DNA of 64,000 nt from Streptomyces griseoviridis. GTDB lineage: Bacteria; Actinomycetota; Actinomycetes; Streptomycetales; Streptomycetaceae. Below are positions 26,336 through 35,745 of the stretch, piece after piece (the stretch's first letter is position 1; each line of letters begins with the position of its first letter). The notes under the pieces are model-generated. The model ran no database searches. It worked only from the letters and a program-made list of their open reading frames with translations, and was not told where the DNA came from. The DNA is taken from NCBI RefSeq assembly GCF_005222485.1, contig NZ_CP029078.1:2570001-2634000 (forward strand), written 5' to 3'. A program made the translations under genes and the position numbers.

Positions 26336-27520
26336 GTGACCACCGCCCAGCCCCAGGAGCTCGACGTACAGCCGACGCCCCTCGCCCTGCTGCTCCTCGG
26401 CCGTGAGGCCGACCCGCGGAGCGAGCGCGGCGTCGAGTGCCCAGGCGACCTGCCCTCGCCGTCCGACCCGGACCTGGTGGCACGCGCCCGCGCGGCGAAG
26501 GAGAGGCTCGGCGACAAGGTGTTCGTGCTGGGCCACCACTACCAGCGCGACGAGGTCATCCAGTTCGCGGATGTGACGGGCGACTCGTTCAAGCTGGCCA
26601 GGGACGCGGCGGCCCGCCCCGAGGCCGAGTACATCGTCTTCTGCGGTGTGCACTTCATGGCGGAGTCCGCCGACATCCTCACCGGCGACGACCAGAAGGT
26701 CGTGCTGCCCGACCTCGCGGCCGGCTGCTCGATGGCCGACATGGCCACCGCCGAGCAGGTCGCCGAGTGCTGGGACGTGCTGACCGAGGCCGGGATAGCC
26801 GAGCGGGTCGTGCCCGTCTCGTACATGAACTCGTCCGCCGACATCAAGGCGTTCACCGGCAGGCACGGCGGCACCATCTGCACCTCCTCCAACGCCGAGC
26901 GGGCCCTTCAGTGGGCCTTCGAGCAGGGCGACAAGGTGCTCTTCCTGCCCGACCAGCACCTCGGCCGCAACACCGCCGTGCGGGACCTCGGGATGTCCCT
27001 CGACGACTGCGTCCTGTACAACCCGCACAAGCCGGGCGGCGGCCTCACCGCCCAGCAGTTGCGCGACGCGAAGATGATCCTGTGGCGCGGCCACTGCTCG
27101 GTGCACGGCCGGTTCAGCCTGGAGTCCGTCGAGGACGTGCGCGCCCGCATCCCCGGCGTCAACGTCCTGGTGCACCCCGAGTGCCGGCACGAGGTCGTCG
27201 CGGCGGCCGACCAGGTCGGCTCGACGGAGTACATCATCAAGGCGCTGGAGGCCGCGCCCGCCGGCTCCAAGTGGGCCATCGGCACCGAGCTGAACCTGGT
27301 GCGCCGGCTCGCGAACCGGTTCGCGCCCGAGGGCAAGGAGATCGTCTTCCTGGACCGCACGGTCTGCTTCTGCTCGACCATGAACCGCATCGACCTGCCG
27401 CACCTGGTGTGGACCCTGGAGTCGCTGGCCGACGGCAAGCTGGTCAACCGGATCGAGGTCGACCGGGAGACCGAGAAGTACGCGAAGCTCGCCCTGGAGC
27501 GGATGCTCGCCCTGCCGTAG
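26336..27520 (+). CDS. nadA: Quinolinate synthase A
   Basis: About 394 residues. It condenses iminoaspartate with dihydroxyacetone phosphate to quinolinate in de novo NAD synthesis. Features: GHHYQRDEVIQFAD, the Cys ligand in VFCGVHFMAES, RGHCSVH, HPECRHEVV and TVCFCSTMNR, which provide the [4Fe-4S] cluster ligands. GTG 26336 is preceded by AAAGGG about nine bases away. nadB and nadC are not adjacent in this window, in contrast to many bacteria. It depends on Fe-S assembly, and an ErpA-like carrier gene diverges from it. Confidence 0.96.
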   Translation: MTTAQPQELDVQPTPLALLLLGREADPRSERGVECPGDLPSPSDPDLVARARAAKERLGDKVFVLGHHYQRDEVIQFADVTGDSFKLARDAAARPEAEYIVFCGVHFMAESADILTGDDQKVVLPDLAAGCSMADMATAEQVAECWDVLTEAGIAERVVPVSYMNSSADIKAFTGRHGGTICTSSNAERALQWAFEQGDKVLFLPDQHLGRNTAVRDLGMSLDDCVLYNPHKPGGGLTAQQLRDAKMILWRGHCSVHGRFSLESVEDVRARIPGVNVLVHPECRHEVVAAADQVGSTEYIIKALEAAPAGSKWAIGTELNLVRRLANRFAPEGKEIVFLDRTVCFCSTMNRIDLPHLVWTLESLADGKLVNRIEVDRETEKYAKLALERMLALP

Positions 27521-27534
27521 GCGCCCCGCACGGG

Positions 27535-27581
27535 CCGAGGCCCCGCCCGCGACGCTCTCGGCGTCGGGGGCGGGGCCTCGG
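27535..27581. terminator. Bidirectional terminator between nadA and the RND exporter
   Basis: CCGAGGCCCCGCCC (27535-27548) pairs perfectly with GGGCGGGGCCTCGG (27568-27581), with a secondary stem inside the loop. Confidence 0.8.
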
Positions 27582-27615
27582 TCGCCGCCGCGCACAGCGG
27601 TGCGGCGGGCGCGCG

Positions 27616-30600
27616 TCAGACGTTCGCGGGCTCCCGCACCTCGGGGGTCTCGGCGCGCTTCTCCTTCTTCGCCGCGCGCTTGGCCGCCCGGCGCTCCTTG
27701 CGCAGCTCCAGCATCGCGTAGAGCGTCGGGACCAGGAGCAGGGTCAGCAGCGTCGACGTGATCAGACCGCCGATCACCACCACGGCGAGCGGCTGGGCGA
27801 TGAAGCCGCCCTCGCCGGTGACGCCGAGCGCCATCGGGAGCAGGGCGAAGATCGTCGCGAGGGCCGTCATCAGGATGGGCCGCAGCCGGTGCCTGCCGCC
27901 CTCGACGACCGCCTCGACGATGCCGTAGCCGTCCTTGCGGTACTGGTTGATCAGGTCGATCAGCACGATCGCGTTCGTCACCACGATGCCGATCAGCATC
28001 AGCATGCCGATCATCGCGGGCACGCCCATCGGGGTGCCGGTGACGAGCAGCAGGCCGATCGCGCCGGTCGCCGCGAACGGCACCGACACCAGCAGGATCA
28101 GCGGCTGGGCGAGCGACCGGAACGTCGCGACCAGCAGCATGAAGACGATCGCGATCGCCGCGAGCATCGCCAGGGCGAGGTTCTTGAACGCGCTGTCCTG
28201 GTCCTCGGAGACACCGCCGATGGAGGCCGTGGCCCCCTCGGGGAGCTTCAGCGCGTCGAGCTTGGTCGTCAGGTCCTGGCTGACCGCGCCGGTGTTGTCG
28301 CCGGTCGGCCGCGCGGTGATGGTGGCCGCGCGCTGGCCGTCGATGCGGGTCATGGAGACCGGCCCGTCGACGACCTTCACGGTGGCGATGTCACCGAGCT
28401 CGACCGGCCCCAGCGGCAGCGCCTTGAGCTGCGCGAGGGTCCTGGCCGGCTTCGCGGAGACGATGACGACGTCGCGCTCGGCGTCGTCGAGGATCGCCTT
28501 GGCCGCCGTGGTGCCCCTGACCGCCTGGGCGACGGCCGCGCCGAGCGTCTGGTCGTCGAACCCGGCAGCGGCGGCACGGGAGTTGGCCTTGACCGAGATG
28601 CGCGGCACGCTCTGCGACAGGTTGCTGCTGACGTCGGTGACGCCGTCGAGTTCCGCGACGGCGGAGCGGACCTGCTCGGCCGCCGTGCGCAGCGTGCCGG
28701 CGTCGGCCGCCTTCACGACCACGCTGAGGTCCTGGCTGCCGAAGCCGTCACCGGCGGAGACCGTGGTGGTGCCGATGCCGGAGAGCTTCTTCAGACCGGA
28801 CTCGATGCTGTCCTGGACATCGCCGGAGGAGGCGCTGTCGTCCAGCATGACCTGGTAGGACGCCTGGTTGGTGTCGGTGCCGCCGCCGAACGCCGCCATG
28901 AACCCGGACGAGCCGATCGTCACCTGGTAGTCCTTGACGCCCTTGACGCCGGCGAGCAGCTTCTCGACCTTCTTGGCCTGCTCGTCGGTGGCCGCCAGGC
29001 TGGCGCCGGGCTTCAGCGTCTGCTTGACGGTGAGGACCTCCTGCTCGCCCTGGTCGAAGAAGTTCGTCTTCAGCAGCGGCGCCATGCCGAACGTGCCGAT
29101 CAGGACGACGGCCGCGATGGCCACGCTGGTGAGGCGGCGGCGGGTCGCGAAGCGCAGGACGGGCACGTAGACGCGCTGGAGGCGGCTCTTGGCCTCCTTC
29201 TCCTCGGCCAGCCTGCGGGCCTCCTCGGCGTCGGCCGGGGTGTCCTTCGGCGCCCGCAGGAACCAGTACGACAGCACCGGCACGACCGTCAGCGACACCA
29301 GCAGCGACGCCAGCAGGGCCGCCGTCACGGTCAGGCTGAAGGAGCCGAACAGCTCGCCCACCATGCCGCCGACCAGACCGATCGGCAGGAAGACGGCGAC
29401 CGTGGTGAGCGTCGAGGACGTCACCGCGCCCGCCACCTCGCGGACCGCCTTGAGGATGGCCTCCTCGCGCTCCTCGCCGTAGCCGAGGTGGCGCTTGATG
29501 TTCTCCAGGACCACGATCGAGTCGTCGACGACCCGGCCGATCGCGATGGTCAGCGCGCCCAGCGTCAGCATGTTCAGCGACAGGTCGCGCGTCCACAGCA
29601 CGATCAGCGCGAGGACGACGGAGAGCGGGATGCTGACCGCGGTGACCAGGGTGGAGCGGACCGACGCCAGGAAGACCAGGATGACGAGGACCGCGAACAG
29701 CAGGCCGAGCCCGCCCTCGGTGGTCAGTCCGCTGATCGCCTTGGAGACCGCGGGGCCCTGGTCGCTGACGACCGTGATCTTCGCCGCGGAACCGAGGTCC
29801 TTGCGCAGGTCGGGAAGCTTGTCCTCGACGGCCTTGGAGATCGCGACGGCGCTGCCGTCGTGGTCCATGGTGACCATCACGGCGAGGCTGGGCTCGCCGT
29901 CGGTGCGGGTGAGCGAGGTGGCGGTGGCCTGCCGCTGCTCGACGGTGGCGACGTCCCCGAGGCGGACCGGCTTGTCGACGCCGGGGCCGCCCACCATCAG
30001 GTCCTTGACCTGCTTCAGGGAGGTGTAGCCGCCGCCGACCTGGACGGTGCGGTTGGCGCCGCCCTCGTCGAAGGAGCCGCCGGTGAGGGTGGCGCCGCCG
30101 GCCTGGAGCGCCTGCGCGAGGGACTGCGTGGTGAGACCGGCCTTCGCGAGCTTCGCGTCGTCGGGGGTGACGGCGACCTGGAGGTCGCGCACGCCGTCGA
30201 CGGTGACCTGGGCGACGCCGTCGATGCCCTTCAGGGCCGTGACGACCGTGCGGTCGAGTTGGTCGGCCAGCGCCTGCTGGTCGCGGTCGGAGGTGACGGC
30301 GAGGACGACGGTCGGGATGTCGTCCGTGGAGCCGGCCACGACCTGCGGGTCGACGCCGTCGGGGAGCTGGGCGCGGGCCCGGTTGACGGCCTGCTGGACG
30401 TCGGCGACGAGCTGCTTGGTGTCGTTGCCGAAGTCGAAGGACGCCATGATCAGGGCGTTGCCCTCACTGGCGGTCGAGGTGACGCCCGAGATGCCGTCGA
30501 CCGCTTCGAGGTTGTTCTCGATCGGCTCGATGACCTGCTTCTCGACGACGTCGGGCGAGGCGCCCTGGTAAGGCGCGATCACCGAGACCATGGGGAGTTC

Positions 30601-30732
30601 GATGGAAGGCAGCAGCTGCTGCTTCAGCTGAGGTATCGCGATCGCGCCGAAGACGAGCGCGACGAGCGAGATCAGCCCGATCAACGCCCTTTGCGCGAGG
30701 CTGAATCTGGACAACCCTGACATGGGGCTCAT
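27616..30732 (-). CDS. HAE1-type RND efflux permease
   Basis: About 1038 residues, the usual RND length, with a duplicated topology: a first helix (ALIGLISLVALVFGAIAI), a large porter loop, six helices, and the same again. SIELPMVSVIAPYQGASP and VVDDSIVVLENIKRH match the AcrB/HAE1 family, including the helix 4 Asp pair used for proton relay. In Gram-positive bacteria such pumps (SwrC/YerP type) act without TolC. No membrane-fusion gene is adjacent. The start is ATG 30732, with a second Met three codons later. It lies 137 bp downstream of a two-component system in the same direction, a likely regulator. Confidence 0.92.
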   Translation of the reverse strand: MSPMSGLSRFSLAQRALIGLISLVALVFGAIAIPQLKQQLLPSIELPMVSVIAPYQGASPDVVEKQVIEPIENNLEAVDGISGVTSTASEGNALIMASFDFGNDTKQLVADVQQAVNRARAQLPDGVDPQVVAGSTDDIPTVVLAVTSDRDQQALADQLDRTVVTALKGIDGVAQVTVDGVRDLQVAVTPDDAKLAKAGLTTQSLAQALQAGGATLTGGSFDEGGANRTVQVGGGYTSLKQVKDLMVGGPGVDKPVRLGDVATVEQRQATATSLTRTDGEPSLAVMVTMDHDGSAVAISKAVEDKLPDLRKDLGSAAKITVVSDQGPAVSKAISGLTTEGGLGLLFAVLVILVFLASVRSTLVTAVSIPLSVVLALIVLWTRDLSLNMLTLGALTIAIGRVVDDSIVVLENIKRHLGYGEEREEAILKAVREVAGAVTSSTLTTVAVFLPIGLVGGMVGELFGSFSLTVTAALLASLLVSLTVVPVLSYWFLRAPKDTPADAEEARRLAEEKEAKSRLQRVYVPVLRFATRRRLTSVAIAAVVLIGTFGMAPLLKTNFFDQGEQEVLTVKQTLKPGASLAATDEQAKKVEKLLAGVKGVKDYQVTIGSSGFMAAFGGGTDTNQASYQVMLDDSASSGDVQDSIESGLKKLSGIGTTTVSAGDGFGSQDLSVVVKAADAGTLRTAAEQVRSAVAELDGVTDVSSNLSQSVPRISVKANSRAAAAGFDDQTLGAAVAQAVRGTTAAKAILDDAERDVVIVSAKPARTLAQLKALPLGPVELGDIATVKVVDGPVSMTRIDGQRAATITARPTGDNTGAVSQDLTTKLDALKLPEGATASIGGVSEDQDSAFKNLALAMLAAIAIVFMLLVATFRSLAQPLILLVSVPFAATGAIGLLLVTGTPMGVPAMIGMLMLIGIVVTNAIVLIDLINQYRKDGYGIVEAVVEGGRHRLRPILMTALATIFALLPMALGVTGEGGFIAQPLAVVVIGGLITSTLLTLLLVPTLYAMLELRKERRAAKRAAKKEKRAETPEVREPANV

Positions 30733-30869
30733 GGGTGGGGATCTCTCTCCTCTGGAAGCGGCAGACGCGGCCCTCTCCACCCTGTGCCATGCGCGGGGCC
30801 CGTTCCGTAGCTCCCAGGTCCAGTTCCTTATCCGGCGCATACTCCGCCCGCAGTACGGCCGGGTCGGGG

Positions 30870-31553
30870 TCACTCCACCCTCGGGCGGACCAACCCCGAC
30901 TCGTAGGCGATGACGACCAGCTGGGCCCGGTCGCGGGCGCCCAGCTTGGCCATGGCCCGGTTGACATGCGTCTTGACCGTCAGCGGACTCACCGCGAGCC
31001 GCTCCGCGATCTCGTCGTTCGAGTGCCCGCCCGCCACCTGCACCAGCACCTCGCGCTCGCGCACCGTCAACGCGTCGAGCCGCCGGGCGCGGGCCGGGTC
31101 GCGGCCGTCGTCGGACGGGTCGCCCTGCGCGAGGAAGCGGGCGATCAGGCCCTTGGTCGCGGCCGGCGACAGCAGGGCCTCGCCGCCCGCCGCGATCCTG
31201 ATGGCCGCGAGCAGCTCCTCCGGTTCGCTGCCCTTGCCGAGGAACCCGGAGGCGCCCGCGCGCAGCGACCGCACCACGTAGTCGTCGACCTCGAACGTCG
31301 TCAGGATCACCACCCTGACATGGGCGAGGGAGGCGTCGGCGCTGATCATGCGGGTGGCGGCGAGACCGTCGGTGCCGGGCATCCTGATGTCCATCAGGAC
31401 GACGTCGGCGCGCTGCTCCCTGGCCAGCCGTACCGCCTCGGCGCCGTCGGCGGCCTCTCCGACGACCTCCATGTCGGACTCGGAGTCGACCAGCACCCGG
31501 AAGGCGCTGCGCAACAGGGCCTGGTCGTCGGCGAGCAGGACACGGATGGTCAT
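30870..31553 (-). CDS. NarL/LuxR-family response regulator
   Basis: 227 residues: receiver domain with acidic pair D9/D10, phosphoacceptor D55 in VVLMDIRMPG and switch Lys in FLGKGSEPEE (shifted by the usual FxxKxS pattern); C-terminal LuxR helix-turn-helix around LTVREREVLVQVAGGHSNDEIA. The ATG overlaps the kinase stop by four bases, so the pair is coupled. Its probable targets include itself and the downstream RND pump gene, by position only. Confidence 0.95.
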   Translation of the reverse strand: MTIRVLLADDQALLRSAFRVLVDSESDMEVVGEAADGAEAVRLAREQRADVVLMDIRMPGTDGLAATRMISADASLAHVRVVILTTFEVDDYVVRSLRAGASGFLGKGSEPEELLAAIRIAAGGEALLSPAATKGLIARFLAQGDPSDDGRDPARARRLDALTVREREVLVQVAGGHSNDEIAERLAVSPLTVKTHVNRAMAKLGARDRAQLVVIAYESGLVRPRVE

Positions 31554-32785
31554 ACGGGCTCTCCCCTGGCGGCCGTGCGGGTGGTGACCGGCAGGATCGC
31601 ATGGACGCGGTAGCCGCCTCCGTAGCGGGGACCGGTGGTGAGGGTGCCGCGCAGGGCGGTGACCCGCTCGCGCATGCCGAGCAGCCCGTGGCCGCCGGAG
31701 TCGGGGACGACGCGGTCGCCCGAGCCGTCGTCGAGGACGGTGACCTCGATGTCCGGCCCCACCCTGACGACGCTGACCTCCGCCGTGGCCCCGCTGCCCG
31801 CGTGTTTCTGCACGTTGGTGAGGGCTTCCTGGATGACCCGGTAGGCGGCCAGGTCGACGGCGGCGGGCAGGGTGGTGTCCTGGTCGGCGCGGGCCGTCTC
31901 CACCCGCAGGCCGGCGCTGCGGAAGGTGCCGACGAGTTCGTCGAGGCGGTCGAGCCCCGGCGCCGGTTCGGTGGGCGCCTCGGGGTCGCCCGACTGCCGC
32001 AGCAGGCCGACGGTGGCGCGCAGCTCGCTGAGCGCGGAGCGGCCGGCCTCCCGGACGTGCGCGAGGGCCTCCTTGGCCTGGTCGGGGCGCTTGTCCATGA
32101 CGTGCGCAGCGACCCCGGCCTGGACGTTGACCAGCGCGATGTGGTGGGCGACGACGTCGTGCAGGTCGCGGGCGATGCGCAGGCGCTCCTCCGCGACCCG
32201 GCGCAGCGCCTCCTCCTCACGGGTCCGTTCGGCGCGCTCGGCGCGTTCCCTGATGGCCTGCACGACGGCGCGACGGCTGCGGACGGCGTCGCCCGCGGTG
32301 GCGCCGATGCCGGTCCAGGCGAAGATCGCCAGGTTCTCCTGGGCGTACCAGGGCAGCGGTCCCGCGAGCATCGAGGCGCCGGTCAGCACGGTCATGGTGA
32401 GCAGTCCGAGGCGCACGGTGGTGACCCGGTCGGTGGTGGCGGCGACCGTGTAGAGGGCGATCACCGCGGACATCGCGACCGGGGCGCGGGGATCGCCGAC
32501 GACGCTCTCGATCAGCGCGACGGTCCCGGTGAGGGCGAGGACCGTGCGGGGGGCGCGGCGGCGGAAGACGAGGGCGGCGGCGCCGAGCACGATGAGGACC
32601 AGGGCGAGCGGGTTGGGCGTGCGGACGGCCCAGGTGACGGTGGAGCCGCCGTGCAGGTCCTGATTGTGGGCGTCGACGAAGGTGGCCCCGACCATGCAGA
32701 CGAGCACCCCGACCGCCAGGACCGCGTCGAGCGCCAGAGGGTGCGCGACGACGTGACAGCGGGCTCGGGACAGGGTGCGACTCAC
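31550..32785 (-). CDS. NarL-type sensor histidine kinase (HisKA_3)
   Basis: About 411 residues: four to five N-terminal membrane segments with little extracellular loop, a HisKA_3 dimerisation helix with the phospho-acceptor in RDLHDVVAHHIALVN, and an HATPase domain with the N-box (QEALTNVQKHAG) and G-box (GGHGLLGMRERV). Intramembrane-sensing kinases of this architecture usually watch envelope stress or antibiotics. GTG 32785 is favoured; TATCGT lies six bases upstream, so a leaderless start is possible. It follows pspA/pspAA in the same direction. Confidence 0.92.
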   Translation of the reverse strand: MSRTLSRARCHVVAHPLALDAVLAVGVLVCMVGATFVDAHNQDLHGGSTVTWAVRTPNPLALVLIVLGAAALVFRRRAPRTVLALTGTVALIESVVGDPRAPVAMSAVIALYTVAATTDRVTTVRLGLLTMTVLTGASMLAGPLPWYAQENLAIFAWTGIGATAGDAVRSRRAVVQAIRERAERAERTREEEALRRVAEERLRIARDLHDVVAHHIALVNVQAGVAAHVMDKRPDQAKEALAHVREAGRSALSELRATVGLLRQSGDPEAPTEPAPGLDRLDELVGTFRSAGLRVETARADQDTTLPAAVDLAAYRVIQEALTNVQKHAGSGATAEVSVVRVGPDIEVTVLDDGSGDRVVPDSGGHGLLGMRERVTALRGTLTTGPRYGGGYRVHAILPVTTRTAARGEPV

Positions 32786-32875
32786 GGATGAACGATACGG
32801 GCCACGACGGCGGGGCGGGATGGCCCGGGGGCGGATGGGGCGCACGGGCACCAGGCAGGCCGGCCCGGCCGGGGC

Positions 32876-33163
32876 CTAGCCCGGGATCAGGCCGTCGTCG
32901 CCGAGCATCTCCCTGACCTCGTCCAGGGTGGCGTCCGGGGACGGGAGGATGAGGTCGGAGGGGGCGAGGGAGTCGTCGGGGACCGGGGTGCCCAGGTCCC
33001 TGACCTTGTCGAGGAGCGCCTGGAGGGTGCGCCGGAAGGCGGAGTCGTCGCCCGACTCCACCTCCGCGAGCAGCTCGTCGTCGAGCCGGTTCAGCTCGGT
33101 GAGGTGGCTCCCCGCCAGCCTCACCTGTCCCTCCCCCATGATCCGTACGATCATGTCGCCCAT
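32876..33163 (-). CDS. pspAA: PspA-associated protein PspAA
   Basis: 95 residues beginning MGDMIVRIMGEGQVRL, the typical N-terminus of PspAA, followed by an acidic helical region. It is found with PspA in actinobacteria and thought to modulate it. AGGAGG lies five bases before ATG 33163. Located 23 bp after pspA in the same direction, so almost certainly an operon. Confidence 0.85.
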   Translation of the reverse strand: MGDMIVRIMGEGQVRLAGSHLTELNRLDDELLAEVESGDDSAFRRTLQALLDKVRDLGTPVPDDSLAPSDLILPSPDATLDEVREMLGDDGLIPG

Positions 33164-33186
33164 GTCGGCCTCCTAGGCGTGGGCCC

Positions 33187-33981
33187 TCACTGCTTGTCGA
33201 AGCGCGGGGTGTCCTGCGGCTGCTGCTGGGACTGCGGCTGCCCGGTGCCGCCCTCGATCGCCTGCTGCGACGACGAGCCGCCGGCCAGCTCGGCCTTCAT
33301 CCGCTGCAGTTCCAGCTCTACATCCGTACCACCGGACAGCTGGTCGAGCTCGGCCTGGATGTCGTCCTTGCGCATGCCGGTGGGGTCGTCGAGGGCGCCG
33401 GAGGCGAGCAGCTCGTCGATCGCGCCGGCCCGCGCCTGGAGCTGCGCCGTCTTGTCCTCGGCGCGCTGGATGGCCAGGCCGACGTCGCCCATCTCCTCGG
33501 AGATGCCGGAGAACGCCTCGCCGATCCGGGTCTGCGCCTGGGCGGCGGTGTAGGTGGCCTTGATGGTCTCCTTCTTGGTGCGGAAGGCGTCCACCTTGGC
33601 CTGGAGGCGTTGCGCCGCGAGGGTGAGCTTCTCCTCCTCGCCCTGGAGGGTGGCGTGCTGCGTCTCCAGGTCGGTGACCTGCTGCTGGAGGGCGGCGCGG
33701 CGGGAGAGCGCCTCGCGGGCGAGGTCCTCCCGGCCCAGCGCGAGGGCCTTGCGGCCCTGGTCCTCCAGCTTGGAGGACTGGCCCTGGAGCTGATTGAGCT
33801 GAAGCTCCAGGCGCTTGCGGGAGGTCGCCACGTCGGCGACGCCCCTGCGGACCTTCTGGAGCAGCTCAAGCTGCTTCTGGTACGAGTAATCGAGGGTTTC
33901 GCGAGGGTCCTCGGCCCGGTCAAGGGCCTTGTTCGCCTTCGCGCGGAAGATCATCCCCATACGCTTCATGACACCGCTCAT
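33187..33981 (-). CDS. pspA: PspA/IM30 (Vipp1) family membrane-stress protein
   Basis: 264 residues of nearly continuous amphipathic coiled coil. It starts MSGVMKRMGMIFRAKANKALDR, the PspA family signature with an N-terminal membrane-binding helix. The protein assembles on damaged membranes and preserves the proton gradient; in Streptomyces it is induced by envelope stress. The C-terminal Gln-rich tail is poorly ordered. The start could also be ATG 33969, four codons in. Diverges from the DUF3043 gene. Confidence 0.93.
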   Translation of the reverse strand: MSGVMKRMGMIFRAKANKALDRAEDPRETLDYSYQKQLELLQKVRRGVADVATSRKRLELQLNQLQGQSSKLEDQGRKALALGREDLAREALSRRAALQQQVTDLETQHATLQGEEEKLTLAAQRLQAKVDAFRTKKETIKATYTAAQAQTRIGEAFSGISEEMGDVGLAIQRAEDKTAQLQARAGAIDELLASGALDDPTGMRKDDIQAELDQLSGGTDVELELQRMKAELAGGSSSQQAIEGGTGQPQSQQQPQDTPRFDKQ

Positions 33982-34267
33982 GGGCTTCGCGCGCCCCCTT
34001 CTGACGGACTCAAGCTCCAGCTCTGCGACAGAACCCACAGTACGGGCCCTGCATCCATTGACGCACTGTTCGGGGGCAGATGCGCTCATCCCCAAGGACG
34101 ACTGCCTCCGCTTCCGCTCCGGCGTAGGGAGTAGGTGTCCCCCGGGGGTACCGGTGCCGGAAGCGGGTGCGGCGTCCGCTCTGTCCCCTTGGAGGACGAC
34201 TGGTGTTGCCGGATCGTTCCCCGCCGGGCTGGGGTCCAACCCCGGGCACCCCGTACCCTTGGGTTTT

Positions 34268-34867
34268 GTGTTCCGTAGCCGCGCCAAGGAAGAGAAGGCC
34301 GCGGGTGTCGTCAAGGCGCCGCCGTCCGACTCCAAGCAGACCCGTGACCCGCAGGCCCCCAAGGGCCGCCCCACGCCCAAGCGCAGTGAGGCCCAGACCC
34401 AGCGCCGCAGCGTCGCCAACACGACGCTGACGCGCAAGGACGCGGCCAAGCGACAGCGCGAGGAGCGCCGCGTCCAGCTGGAGCGGCAGCGCCAGGCGCT
34501 GGCGAGCGGCGACGAGCGGTACCTCCCGGTCCGTGACAAGGGGCCGGTGCGCAAGTACGCGCGGGAGTTCATCGACTCGCGGATCAACGTGGCGGAGTTC
34601 TTCCTGCCGATGGCCGTGGTCATCCTCGTGCTGAGCATGGTGCGGGTGGGCGCGCTGCAGAGCATCGCGCTGCTGCTGTGGCTGGTCGTGATCGTGCTGA
34701 TCGTGCTCGACTCGATCGTCAACGGCATCCGGCTGCGCAAGCGGCTCGCCGAGCGCTTCCCCGACCAGAACCGTCGCGGCGCCGTCGCCTACGCGCTGAT
34801 GCGCTCGCTCCAGATGCGCCGTCTCCGGCTGCCGAAGCCGCAGGTCAAGCGCGGAGAGCGGCCCTGA
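34268..34867 (+). CDS. DUF3043 membrane protein
   Basis: About 199 residues. A highly basic N-terminal half (about 1-95, Lys/Arg/Gln-rich) precedes two membrane helices (FFLPMAVVILVLSMV and IALLLWLVVIVLIVL) and a basic C-terminal tail. This architecture defines DUF3043, conserved in actinobacteria and of unknown function. GTG 34268 lies eight bases after TACCCT, so a leaderless mRNA is likely. The stop overlaps the next gene's start. Confidence 0.85.
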   Translation: MFRSRAKEEKAAGVVKAPPSDSKQTRDPQAPKGRPTPKRSEAQTQRRSVANTTLTRKDAAKRQREERRVQLERQRQALASGDERYLPVRDKGPVRKYAREFIDSRINVAEFFLPMAVVILVLSMVRVGALQSIALLLWLVVIVLIVLDSIVNGIRLRKRLAERFPDQNRRGAVAYALMRSLQMRRLRLPKPQVKRGERP

Positions 34868-35673
34868 GCACGACGCCGTCAGCCGAGGACGAGGGCGGTA
34901 CGGCCGCCGCCTCGGCGGGTTCCTGGTCAGCGGGCCCCGGCGGTCTGCGGACCGTCGTACGGCAGGAGCTGGTCACCCGGCAGCTCGACGAGCAGATATC
35001 CGCGCGCTTCCCGGTCGGGCGGCGGCTGCGGGTGCTCGACGTGGGCACCGGGCAGGGCGTCCAGGCGCTGCGGCTGGCGCGGGCCGGCCATCAGGTGACC
35101 GGTGTGGAGCAGGACCCGGCGATGGTGTCGGCGGCGCGTGCGGCGCTGGCCGCCGAGCCGCGCGGCATCCGGGACCGGGTGCGTCTGGTGCAGGGCGACG
35201 GCCGGGACACCGGGGTGCACTTCCTGCCGGGCAGTTTCGACGTGGTGCTCTGCCACGGGGTGCTGATGCACGTGGAGGAGCCCGACCCGCTGCTCGCGGG
35301 TCTCGCCCGGATGGTCGCGCCCGGCGGGCTGCTGTCGCTGCTGGTGCGCAACGCGGACGCGCTGGCCATGCGGCCGGGCCTCGGCGGCGACTGGGCGGGC
35401 GCGCTGAACGCGTTCGACGCGACGGCGCGGCGCGACGGGCTCGGCCAGGAGGTGCGCGCGGACCGGCTGCGGACGCTGACCGCGACGCTCGACGGCATCG
35501 GGGCGCCGTTGCACGCCTGGTACGGGGTGCGGGTCTTCACGGACACCGCGGCCGACGACGTGCCCGCCCCCGACGACCTCGGGACGCTGCTGGCCGCCGA
35601 GGAGCGGGCCGGGCGGACCGACCCCTACCGCGGGGTGGCGGGGCTGCTGCACCTGTGCGGGGTGCGCGGCTGA
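34864..35673 (+). CDS. Class I SAM-dependent methyltransferase with CTG start
   Basis: About 269 residues. SAM-binding motif I is VLDVGTGQGVQALRLA, motif II GVEQDP, and LCHGVLMHVEEP is the post-I catalytic strand, resembling tRNA/ubiquinone-type methyltransferases. No ATG, GTG or TTG start fits: the nearest upstream in-frame one is deep inside DUF3043 and the nearest downstream would remove motif I. CTG 34864 has GGAGAG (34853-34858) five bases before it and overlaps the DUF3043 stop as CTGA, like the ATGA couplings elsewhere. The substrate is unknown. Confidence 0.85.
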   Translation: MSTTPSAEDEGGTAAASAGSWSAGPGGLRTVVRQELVTRQLDEQISARFPVGRRLRVLDVGTGQGVQALRLARAGHQVTGVEQDPAMVSAARAALAAEPRGIRDRVRLVQGDGRDTGVHFLPGSFDVVLCHGVLMHVEEPDPLLAGLARMVAPGGLLSLLVRNADALAMRPGLGGDWAGALNAFDATARRDGLGQEVRADRLRTLTATLDGIGAPLHAWYGVRVFTDTAADDVPAPDDLGTLLAAEERAGRTDPYRGVAGLLHLCGVRG

Positions 35674-35745
35674 CGGGTCGGGCGCGGTGCCCCGTTCGGG
35701 CGCCCACCGGGGGCCGGGCGCGGCGGGCACGGTGAGACTCGGGGC

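Noticed and set aside
26437..30720. Very long plus-strand open frame (1,427 codons)
   Set aside because: It is antisense to the RND exporter and out of frame with nadA; a typical artefact of high GC content with low-complexity Arg/Gly/Asp sequence.
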